Of a DNA stretch of 25,618 nucleotides, positions 21,201-25,618 are shown one piece after another. The DNA comes from Elysia marginata (lineage: Eukaryota; Mollusca; Gastropoda; Plakobranchidae). Under the pieces are notes generated by a model. The model ran no database searches. It was not told the DNA's origin and worked only from the letters and a program-made list of their open reading frames with translations. Each line of letters opens with the position of its first letter. Position 1 is the first letter of the stretch. A program made the position numbers and the translations under genes. The stretch lies in assembly GCA_019649035.1 (NCBI GenBank), contig BMAT01012060.1:482061-507678 (forward strand), read 5' to 3'.

Positions 21201-23475
21201 AAGGTACCATAATGGGAGACCAAGCCCAAACTTGGTTGCGCATAGACAACTGGTCTGGTCTGTCCATTATATATATAGGCAGGGAACGGTGATATGCCTC
21301 CCTTACAACTCATTAGAGCAAAGGATTCATTATTAGCAAAACAATCTGTCCTTACGTTCCTTTTGCGTAAGTTTGCCCAGCCATATATATCCTTTCGTAC
21401 GCTAACACTAGTAATACATCTTTAGCATTATGTGCTCTGACGAAGTCTAATCTGCCTATGATAACAATTAGTTATCAATCATATCCTTAAGGTCTGAAAG
21501 AAATTATACATATGTATTAATTAACAAAATTAACAAATGCAGATCAACACTAAAAATAAGAGAAACTGAAAAGGCACTGGTCTGGAAAAAAAGAAAATGT
21601 TACCTAGCAAATATTTAATTAAAAACTCGCATTGAAAGATTGGCAATGCATGCTCTCCTCTGACATCTCACTCAGGTAAGTTTAGGCAGCTAAATTGTTC
21701 ATAAATCAAACTTAGTGTCAAAATGCTTCACCATCCAGTCCAAATTAGTCATATATAAAAAAATATCCTCCTTGACTTGATTGATACTTCGTTTTTAATG
21801 TTCAAAAACTAAAATTGTTAAAAAAGCAATGCTTTCTAATGTGAAAATTACAACAGTTAACTGATTTAGACAGGTTGCAAGATAAAATGAAGCCTAGTCA
21901 ATAAAAATGTTCTCCCATCCAGCACATACCATCTCTTGAAGACGGACTCTCTCCATCTCCTGTTTCTTCTCCAGCTCAAGTCTGAGGTTAGCATCGTACA
22001 CCTCCTTGCCGACACCCAGGTCTTCATCTTGTTTCCAGAGGATGTCAATAAGTTCAAGGTCCTGAAAGAAAGATACAAAATTGTTTAGACAGGTGAATTA
22101 AGCATTAAATAGTATGAGCCTGGAGATTCAGGCCCTATCACAACAATGCCAGCATATGTGGAGTTATCAAGAAGCGGGAAAAGACTTTAACTTAAAGAGA
22201 GAGGTACAAGTCAAACTCTTGTCCAAAGTGCAACTTTCTTTAACTTGACAACGATTATAACATCCATTAAACTTGAATCCTGATGGCGATAGTCAAATTT
22301 TTGGATAAATCAAACCTGTTTTACTTTAGCATCCTAAATGGCGTTTTTTATTATGTCAACTATCCTTTTAGATTAACTTAAAATTCTGATAGAACTTAAT
22401 AAGCTGACATTCCCAAGCACTTCATCTTAACAGACTGCAGTGTATACACTGTATCTAGTCATTAATCATTTACAAACATTGGTTCAATAAAAGTCAAGTC
22501 AATTTTTATGATGATTCAGTCAAGTGATGTGAATGTAACAATAATATTTGTTAAACTATACAAAATTTGAAAAAAATTATTTGGCTTGAAAGATCCTTTG
22601 ATTCTTCCTTACAAGTTCTGGTAACCCAGACCTATGTTTCTAATTTTGCCACTCTTTTTCTTTAATTGAAAGTAACTTCTTGTCTTATAGTCACAAGACA
22701 TATTTTAGTATTAGTACACACAACAATATTGTTGAGGTAAGACTTGATTTTAAAGGAGTATACTAATTCATGGATACTAGTAAATGAGTTGTTGGCTTCA
22801 TGAACAATTTACAACAATATTAACATTGTAAACGTGTAACATGTTTATAATCAGCTAACAATTAAAAAAAACTACCTCTTTTGTTAAATTGCAACCAGGA
22901 AAAGGATTGTTAAAAAGGAAAGAAACATCCACAACTGTTGTTTCTTGAGAAGTGGGGGTCGAATTCTGATTGCTCTCAGATCCATTTTCATTAGAGCTAG
23001 AAGCACCAGCCACAGAAACATTAGAAATCGAAAGCTCAGGGAAAGAGTTAGCGCCTTCCTCTGGTAACGTAGGAGAAGTCAAAGAGGTATTGCTTGTGCT
23101 ATTTGAATTTGTTGATGGCGAAGTTTCTTGTATATGGACACTGACAAGTGATGGATCAGGCCCACTGACCAGGAAAGCTTCTATGTTGTTTTGTCGACTT
23201 CCATGAAATTGAAAGTTGTTGATGTGGTTATTGAACCAAGCTGAGAAAGCCCTGTTATCAAAATCAATATGTTTGGGGTTTCCAAAGGCATGTGGTCCAT
23301 TCGACAGATGATGGAAATTCGCTGGGAGATATGCTGCCGTCTGTCCTTGAATAATATCTTGCACTTCTGGATAGTTTATGAGATTATTTATATTCACAAG
23401 ATCTAAATCAGCTCGAAACAGGCTAAGTAAAATAGCCAGGCCTATAAGGCCGTCTGTAAAATATTCTTTGATCAT
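6173..23475 (-). CDS. NFE2L1: CNC-bZIP transcription factor, ER-anchored NRF1/SKN-1A-like form (11 exons)
   Basis: Joined coding exons, 5' to 3' on the minus strand: 23475-22876, 22061-21930, 20646-20547, 20291-20212, 19239-19069, 18301-17893, 17287-17027, 15830-15754, 9144-8701, 8061-7897, 6652-6173. Every junction is GT-AG and every phase matches, giving 972 residues. Order of parts: hydrophobic ER anchor (about 7-20), NHB2-like segment (about 44-59), DLG (214-216), ETGE (276-279), sequon-rich and acidic activation region (about 280-610), HNHTYN (744-749), CNC domain (about 770-813), basic region (818-837), leucine zipper, VFLVP (910-914), Ser-rich tail. Family knowledge: NRF1-type proteins enter the ER, are N-glycosylated, retrotranslocated, deglycosylated and cut by DDI2, then with small Maf proteins activate proteasome and oxidative-stress genes. 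The DLG/ETGE pair also predicts Keap1 control. Family identity is very secure. Assignment to NRF1 rather than NRF2 is a matter of isoform, because invertebrates usually have one such gene. Confidence 0.93.
6653..7896 (-). other. Intron between CNC and bZIP exons
   Basis: GT at 7896-7895 and AG at 6654-6653. AT-rich, with no exon-like open frame or recognised repeat. Confidence 0.85.
7897..8061 (-). CDS. Coding exon 10: CNC domain
   Basis: Residues 759-813, 55 codons, phase 0 at both ends. SRDHRRALELKVPFTIDEII is followed by ESPVETFNEMLNSHKLTEAQ, a clear match to the CNC domain of NRF1/NRF2 (IPFxxxxIIxLPVxxFNEL...LxEAQ). This domain packs against the bZIP and sharpens DNA binding. The acceptor is TTTCCTCACAG and the donor is GCACAG|GTGGTT. 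The break after EAQ, before LSLIRDIRRR, is the expected junction with the bZIP exon. Confidence 0.96.
8062..8700 (-). other. Intron between exons 9 and 10
   Basis: Phase-0 intron of 639 bases with consensus ends (GTGAGA, TTCCTCACAG). I see nothing else in it. Confidence 0.88.
8701..9144 (-). CDS. Coding exon 9: Ser/His-rich region and HNHTYN motif
   Basis: Residues 611-758, 148 codons, phase 0 at both ends. It begins DFDALEGLEGAIGGSDDFGF, then a basic cluster (KRARARQSRSR, 644-654) that could be a nuclear signal. SESSSDSGFAYKNG (659-672) sits where NRF1 and NRF2 carry the DSG beta-TrCP phosphodegron. A Gly/Ser/His low-complexity stretch precedes HNHTYN (744-749), a motif shared with NRF1. 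Sequons are NTT, NSS, NGS, NGT and NHT. The acceptor is TTCCCCTCAAG and the donor is GAG|GTGAGA. Confidence 0.92.
9271..9413. mobile_element. Short pogo/Tc1-like MITE, copy 1
   Basis: A 143-bp element flanked by TA, with terminal inverted repeats. One end reads TACAGTCATGTCCATATAAT; the other, reverse-complemented, reads TACAGTCCAGTTCGTATATT, and both continue TTCAAA. No coding capacity. Inside is AATACTTGCTTTATTCAAA, shared with the element at 18712-19033, so the two belong to one family. Confidence 0.6.
9855..9947 (-). CDS. Candidate cassette exon B (31 codons), paralogous to the 3' end of A
   Basis: Ninety-three bases from an acceptor (CTGCCCTCTAG|CTT) to a donor (CACG|GTAACA), open in phase 0 at both ends. 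The upstream flank has a (CT)n microsatellite at about 9970-9998 that could act as polypyrimidine tract. The product ends LLSMYCWLPDDCQDLKYCT, against LLPLYYSLPDGCQDLKYYT for exon A. About 40 bases around CTTCCAGATG to CACGGTAA are nearly identical in the two copies, and most of the differences change amino acids conservatively or not at all. This pattern fits tandem exon duplication with alternative use. Not recognised; transcript evidence would decide. Confidence 0.4.
9970..9998. repeat. (GA)n microsatellite, possible polypyrimidine tract of exon B
   Basis: GA run on the plus strand, so CT on the gene strand, about 25 bases upstream of the candidate exon B acceptor AG. It separates the two duplicated exon ends. 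Confidence 0.8.
10021..10479 (-). CDS. Candidate cassette exon A (153 codons)
   Basis: A stop-free stretch between a possible acceptor (GTTTTCCAG|ATC) and a donor (CACG|GTAATA) is exactly 153 codons, phase 0 at both ends, so it could be inserted between exons 8 and 9 without a frame change. Composition is mixed and protein-like (for example PLLTVQKLSIRMGYRRLAP, then a Pro/Leu-rich run, ending LPDGCQDLKYYT), unlike the simple-sequence shadows elsewhere. It has one sequon (NHT). I do not recognise the sequence. Its last 19 codons resemble those of candidate exon B. An in-frame stop lies seven codons upstream of the acceptor, consistent with an exon edge, but the polypyrimidine tract is weak. 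It could also be a decayed mobile-element fragment. Confidence 0.4.
10993..11095. repeat. (GA)n microsatellite interrupted by an assembly gap
   Basis: A GA run on both sides of 61 N bases (11022-11082). The gap is most simply an assembly break in a longer GA tract, and its true length is unknown. It lies in the long intron, about 0.5 kb upstream of candidate exon A. Confidence 0.9.
12212..12283. repeat. (GA)n and poly(G) microsatellite
   Basis: A long AG run, then about ten G, then more GA-rich sequence. Intronic. Open frames across it are simple-sequence artefacts. Confidence 0.9.
14484..14500. repeat. (AC)n microsatellite
   Basis: Short CA run inside the long intron. Confidence 0.85.
15004..15315 (-). 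mobile_element. tRNA-derived SINE with an L2/CR1-like 3' tail
   Basis: The minus strand opens with GTCTAGTGGTAGACGC, then the B box GGTTCGAGACC (15264-15254). The 3' end carries TGTAAAGCGCTTAGAGCAC and then AAGCGCTATATAAA, the conserved tail seen in many animal SINEs that borrow L2-type LINE machinery. It lies in the long intron in the same orientation as the gene. Confidence 0.8.
15754..15830 (-). CDS. Coding exon 8: short linker exon before the 6.6-kb intron
   Basis: Two bases finish codon 585 (Asn), then 25 codons follow (residues 586-610), reading MDTLQRLGEELNQSMASVGS and ending PSYE. It has one sequon (NQS). The acceptor is TTTGTCTCTAG and the donor is GAG|GTAAGT, phase 0. The following 6.6-kb intron is the longest in the gene and holds the two candidate cassette exons. 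Confidence 0.87.
15831..17026 (-). other. Intron between exons 7 and 8
   Basis: Phase-1 intron, GTAAGT donor. AT-rich. The open frame on the plus strand at 16118-16483 is Phe/Lys/Ile-rich and shows no domain. Nothing else is recognised. Confidence 0.85.
17027..17287 (-). CDS. Coding exon 7: acidic transactivation segment
   Basis: Two bases finish codon 498 (Val), then residues 499-584 and the first base of codon 585. Sequons NAS, NMS, NTS and NLT are present. The central part, VDFDLSDLGFFENLTGLEEP followed by DGDLDIAEIDDMF, mixes acidic and bulky hydrophobic residues, as acidic activation domains do. The acceptor is GCTCATCTAG and the donor is CAGA|GTAAGT. Joining to exon 8 keeps the frame (Q-N-M-D-T). 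Confidence 0.9.
17288..17892 (-). other. Intron between exons 6 and 7
   Basis: Phase-1 intron of 605 bases, donor GTAATA, acceptor CATCTAG. Only homopolymer A runs are notable. Confidence 0.85.
17893..18301 (-). CDS. Coding exon 6: sequon-rich activation region
   Basis: Residues 362-497 plus the first base of codon 498. It starts FQQLDHQQQTFVQPLQPQP, a Gln/Pro-rich run, then RQDSLEDSWEGLANYLNLTV. Five N-glycosylation sequons are visible (NLT, NNT, NGS, NVS, NTS). The GC content is higher than in the flanking introns, as expected for coding sequence. The acceptor is GCGTTGTCCAG and the donor is CTAG|GTAATA, phase 1. The specific function within the activation domain is inferred from position only. 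Confidence 0.88.
18302..19068 (-). other. Intron between exons 5 and 6
   Basis: Phase-0 intron of 767 bases. MITE copy 2 makes up nearly half of it. Confidence 0.85.
18712..19033. mobile_element. Pogo/Tc1-like MITE, copy 2
   Basis: About 322 bp between a left end TAAAGTTGAGTCC and a right end that, reverse-complemented, reads TACAGTCAAGTCCTAGATAA. TA lies at each edge. Internal ATTATCCGAAATTC-type motifs resemble pogo/Tigger ends. It shares AATACTTGCTTTATTCAAA with copy 1. It ends only 35 bases from the exon 5 donor at 19068. Confidence 0.5.
19069..19239 (-). CDS. Coding exon 5: Gln-rich activation segment
   Basis: Residues 305-361, 57 codons, phase 0 at both ends. It starts EFPTLASALDYLMNMDADTL and continues through QQQQ to an NIT sequon and LDLEQ. 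The segment lies in the region that carries acidic and Gln-rich transactivation functions in NRF1 and NRF2. The sequons are NET and NIT. The acceptor AG is preceded directly by a (CT)n microsatellite, which acts as its polypyrimidine tract. The donor is CAG|GTAGGG. Confidence 0.88.
19240..20211 (-). other. Intron between exons 4 and 5
   Basis: Phase-0 intron of 972 bases with a GTAGGT donor and a (CT)n acceptor tract. The remainder is AT-rich with nothing recognised. Confidence 0.85.
19242..19264. repeat. (GA)n microsatellite forming the exon 5 polypyrimidine tract
   Basis: On the gene strand this is a CT run that reaches the acceptor TCTCTAG|GAG directly. Length changes would alter the splice site of a constitutive exon. 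Confidence 0.85.
20212..20291 (-). CDS. Coding exon 4: completes ETGE
   Basis: Two bases finish codon 278 (Gly), then 26 codons follow (residues 279-304), starting EWVRQNASLD. Joining exon 3 to exon 4 restores DGETGEW, the high-affinity Keap1-binding motif. The remainder is a low-complexity Gln/Asn/Pro stretch (APQQPDNTNE) with one N-glycosylation sequon (NAS). The acceptor is TTTTTCAG and the donor is GAA|GTAGGT, phase 0. Confidence 0.9.
20292..20546 (-). other. Phase-1 intron that splits the ETGE motif
   Basis: A 255-base intron with donor GTATAT and acceptor TTTTTCAG. It interrupts the Gly codon of ETGE, so correct splicing is needed to make the high-affinity Keap1 site. Confidence 0.88.
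20547..20646 (-). CDS. Coding exon 3: charged helical linker and first part of ETGE
   Basis: Residues 245-277 plus the first base of codon 278. The sequence is strongly charged (KKAQLLEKERLEREKQEQ) and then reaches RRDGET, with the Gly codon of ETGE split by a phase-1 intron. In NRF2 the stretch between DLG and ETGE is a helix carrying the lysines that the Keap1-Cul3 ligase ubiquitinates. Eight lysines lie between DLG and ETGE here across exons 2 and 3. The acceptor is CTTTAACCAG and the donor is ACTG|GTATAT. Confidence 0.92.
20647..21929 (-). other. Intron between exons 2 and 3
   Basis: Phase-0 intron, donor GTATGT, acceptor TTTAACCAG. AT-rich. A small GC patch near 21045-21090 has GGGGC/GCCCC inverted bits. 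Otherwise empty. Confidence 0.85.
21930..22061 (-). CDS. Coding exon 2: Neh2 region with DLG motif
   Basis: Residues 201-244 of the long form, 44 codons, phase 0 at both ends. It opens DLELIDILWKQDEDLGVGKE, matching the DxDLIDILWRQDxDLG signature shared by NRF1 and NRF2. The DLG (214-216) is the low-affinity Keap1 Kelch-binding motif in NRF2. The second half is highly charged (ELEKKQEMERVRLQEM) and probably helical. The acceptor is TTTCTTTCAG and the donor is ATG|GTATGT. Both the anchored and the proposed soluble isoform would share this exon. Confidence 0.94.
22062..22875 (-). other. Intron between exons 1 and 2
   Basis: Phase-0 intron of 814 bases. AT-rich, nothing recognised. In the proposed soluble isoform it would be part of a larger 2.5-kb intron from 24553 to 22062. 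Confidence 0.85.
22876..23475 (-). CDS. Coding exon 1: ER anchor (NHB1), NHB2-like segment, DDI2-type cleavage region
   Basis: Residues 1-200. The start reads MIKEYFTDGLIGLAILLSLF, which lines up with the human NFE2L1 start (KYLTEGLL... ILLSL), so this ATG is chosen. It has G at -3. Residues 7-20 form the hydrophobic anchor. GQTAAYLPANFHHLSN (44-59) resembles the NHB2 part of NRF1. IEAFLVSGPDPS (98-109) aligns with the NRF1 stretch cut by DDI2, placing the likely cut between F101 and L102. Residues 120-185 are rich in Ser, Thr and Asn, with five N-X-S/T sequons, and a sixth (NLT) lies at the end. The exon closes with GAG|GTAGTT, phase 0. A possible acceptor (TACTAG) ends at 23481, five bases before the ATG, so a separate 5' UTR exon is likely. 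Confidence 0.93.
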
Positions 23476-23574
23476 AGCAGCTAGTATTAAAGAATACTTC
23501 TGCTCTTATGCTGCCGTTGAACAACCAGATTTCGATTATTCCTACATCTGGTTAACCAAGGAGGTTGTTCATGC

Positions 23575-23700
23575 CTAGATCTAGATCTAGACCTACACAT
23601 CCAATCAAAGTCAGTTGCTTGCTGTCTGCTCGAAGTAGTCACTTAGATCTAGAAATCTAGATCTATTGAGAATATTCAAAGGACAGGCACATCTAATCTA
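23575..23700. repeat. Cluster of TCTAGATC motifs
   Basis: CTAGATCTAGATCTAGAC near 23576, AGATCTAGAAATCTAGATCT near 23646 and TCTAGATA near 23697 form a cluster of palindromic TCTAGA/AGATCT units. Dispersed arrays of this kind are, from general knowledge, common in some gastropod genomes. It lies between the promoter-like cluster and the ER-anchor exon. Confidence 0.6.
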
Positions 23701-24109
23701 GATACGAAAAAAGATATGGTTAACTTTAAAAAGATAGAATTGTGTTCCGTATGTCTGTCAGTGGTTTTACAGCTTTATTTTGATTCTGACTGTTTTGAGT
23801 TCTTTGTTGTGTGTGGCGTCAGCTGCCTCGCACGGCTGGTGGTGTTGATCTAAAAATAGAACACGTCACTAGGGCGGGGGACAAAAATAACGTAGGCCTG
23901 AGCTTCAGTTTTGCTTTCAGAACATCCTGAAATTGTCTCAATGAAATGATGCGATACGGTGCTAATATGAATAAGAATAAAGTTAAATTCAACCACTTCT
24001 GTATTTGCAAAAGGTACAGGCTATAGGCTCATTTATTTGAGACGAAAAAATATCTTGATTTGGTCAAGAGACCGGCACAAAGTCACTTGATTCACGAAAA
24101 CTATCACTT

Positions 24110-24235
24110 TTTTCCGGAAGATTCTTCAGCACACGGTGAATCAGCGTGTTTGATTGTGACGTCATTAAACAAAAGCGCATGCGCAACAGCCCGGAATAGG
24201 TCATAGGTTATTTTTGTAAACATCCGGACGTTAAA
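24110..24235 (-). promoter_or_regulatory. Promoter-like cluster: CRE, NRF-1 site, ETS sites
   Basis: Within about 125 bases lie a palindromic CRE TGACGTCA (24157-24164), a palindromic GCGCATGCGC (24175-24184) matching the nuclear respiratory factor 1 consensus, and three ETS-type cores: CCGGAAG (24114-24120), CCGGAA (24191-24196) and ATCCGG (24222-24227). There is no TATA box. The combination is typical of TATA-less housekeeping promoters. It lies 0.65 kb upstream of the ER-anchor ATG, so it may drive the anchored isoform. Site sequences are seen; function is inferred. Confidence 0.5.
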
Positions 24236-24553
24236 AATTGTAAGCTATTCGTAGAGAAAGGGTACGGAACAAGTATCATCATAATGTTCAATTTTTACTA
24301 GATTCTTTCCATTCTCCACTATATACCCAGCCTATTTTGGGAACTATAAAGCTAAAAATCTCATATTTTTGCATTTGAAATGAAAATACGACCCATGAAT
24401 TCACCCAAAAGTATTGAAAATCCCAATAACATTAGAATCTAACTTACGAATCTCATCAGTATGAGACTTCGACGCAGGGTTCTTTCGCCCTTCTAGAAAC
24501 ATATAAATTATAAAATGAATCTTAACGTTTCAAATACATTCAAACAGACTTAC

Positions 24554-24610
24554 ATTTCCATTTTTTGTATCCAATAATCGGTCATTCTGAAAGAAAAACT
24601 CGTGTTCCAT
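24554..24610 (-). CDS. Alternative first coding exon for a soluble NRF2/SKN-1C-like isoform
   Basis: A short open exon on the minus strand encodes MEHEFFFQNDRLLDTKNGN. The ATG sits in AACAACATGG, a strong Kozak context with A at -3 and G at +4. The exon ends with a consensus GTAAGT donor at phase 0. The DLG exon acceptor (22061) is also phase 0, so skipping the ER-anchor exon gives a protein that enters the Keap1-binding region at about residue 20, as vertebrate NRF2 does. The predicted product is 791 residues with no signal anchor. A GC-rich block lies just upstream. Seen: start context, donor and phase. Inferred: use as an alternative first exon. If it is instead spliced to the acceptor before the ER-anchor exon, it becomes a 5' UTR exon with a short upstream ORF. 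Confidence 0.62.
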
Positions 24611-24639
24611 GTTGTTGAAGACTTCACTTTTACAAGTCT

Positions 24640-24860
24640 CGCCTAGCAGGACACACAACACTCTATCGATAACTGAACTGCCCCACTACTAGCAGTAAGC
24701 TTAGCGGTGCGAGAGAGCTGCGCCGCCCCTTCCCAACCCTCTCTCTCTCACTCTCTCTGTACTGAAATTGACCCCGGCGTGTTACGCCAGGCCGCGACCA
24801 GGCAAGGGCGAAGTGGGCCATGGGACTTGTTTCGAACGCCTGACTTTACCGAACGGCCTT
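24640..24860 (-). promoter_or_regulatory. GC-rich promoter-like block upstream of the alternative first exon
   Basis: This is the most CpG-rich part of the window. It contains an Sp1-like CCGCCCC (24723-24729), a (CT)n stretch on the plus strand, and a TATCGATA palindrome (24664-24671) 54 bases before the ATG of the short first exon. TATCGATA is the core of the insect DRE promoter element; whether it works so here is unknown. Probably the promoter and 5' UTR of the soluble isoform. Confidence 0.4.
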
Positions 24861-24879
24861 GACACCGACTGAGGAAATG

Positions 24880-25618
24880 GCGGTTCTCAAAAATTAAATT
24901 AATTACAATTTATCTGTCTATAAAATCAATATTCAATGGAAAATTTATATGATTTCGAAAAAGATTTTTGTCGTGAAACTAATGAGATTGAAAAATTTAT
25001 GATCCTATAAATTTATCTAATCGATACTGGCACATAATAATACTGAAAGATAGCGGTACCTATTTAATGCTGCATCCTGCTTGCGTTTGGGGTGTGAATC
25101 CGGGATTTTTAGACTTATTATTTTCTGTTAATCTAACCACCCCTGCTAGCAGAAGCGGATGCGATAGGGAAGTTTACACTAGGTTTATATCCGCTGCCTT
25201 GTTTTTAAACAATCTTTGAACATGCGTTTATAGATGGTCTTGGTGACATGCTTAAGAGCTGTTTACCGTACAATGTATATTTGATAGAATCTAGACGGGC
25301 CGCTGCTGACCATAGGAATTTCTATAGTTTCTCAAACGATTGACTTAACACCCCTTTCCTCCTCTCGTAACCCCTTTATCAGACTCCGTCTTTTCCCGAG
25401 CTATTATACGACTTATCACTATAATTACATAATTATTGAGTCCGCTGTTTCCGTCCAATGGATTCCCGCTTTAAACTTTCTTGGAAACCAGTCCGTGGCA
25501 AGCAGGAACAATATAAAACTTTAATCCTTATTCGTGTTAATATTCGAAGTCAGACTACTGGTAGGGCCTACCTTTGAAATGAAAGAGAGAAGAAAAGAAA
25601 GACAAAGAAAGTGCGTTT
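24880..25618. other. Upstream flank
   Basis: AT-rich start, mixed composition later, and a purine-rich end. No open frame, RNA gene or repeat that I can support. Confidence 0.6.

Noticed and set aside
24136..24145. Antioxidant response element (GTGAATCAGC) for self-regulation
   Set aside because: One key position differs from TGACnnnGC, and I found no better match in the promoter-like regions.

Overview
The window looks like nuclear genomic DNA of an invertebrate animal, most likely a mollusc (probably a gastropod) or another lophotrochozoan. Long AT-rich introns surround small exons with consensus GT-AG sites. There are tRNA-derived SINE-like repeats, short pogo/Tc1-like terminal-inverted-repeat elements, many (GA)n microsatellites, clustered TCTAGA motifs and one assembly gap inside a (GA)n tract. 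I see no prokaryotic features. The taxonomic guess is an inference from repeat style and protein similarity.

One gene dominates the window. It lies on the minus strand from about 24.8 kb down to 6.17 kb, with a 3' UTR probably continuing to about 2.3 kb. It encodes a CNC-bZIP transcription factor of the NFE2L1/NFE2L2 (NRF1/NRF2), Drosophila Cnc and C. elegans SKN-1 family. I rebuilt 11 coding exons whose phases all agree, giving a 972-residue protein. In order it holds an N-terminal ER anchor (NHB1), an NHB2-like segment and a probable DDI2-type protease junction. Next come a Neh2-like Keap1-binding region with both DLG and ETGE motifs, and a long Asn/Ser/Thr- and acid-rich transactivation region with about two dozen N-glycosylation sequons. 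The protein ends with an HNHTYN motif, the CNC domain, the bZIP, a Neh3-like VFLVP motif and a Ser-rich tail.

Three features go beyond a standard gene model. First, an upstream exon at 24554-24610 starts with ATG in a good context and ends in phase 0 at a GTAAGT donor. It could join directly to the DLG exon and give a soluble, NRF2/SKN-1C-like protein of 791 residues from the same locus as the ER-anchored NRF1/SKN-1A-like one. Second, the 6.6-kb intron between exons 8 and 9 holds two phase-0/phase-0 candidate cassette exons (10021-10479 and 9855-9947) whose 3' ends are homologous, which suggests an undescribed tandem exon duplication. Third, two promoter-like regions sit upstream: CRE, NRF-1 and ETS motifs near 24.1-24.2 kb, and a GC-rich block near 24.65-24.85 kb.

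The rest is non-coding: roughly 1-2.3 kb lies beyond the gene, introns carry repeats, and 24.9-25.6 kb is upstream sequence where I see nothing I can name.
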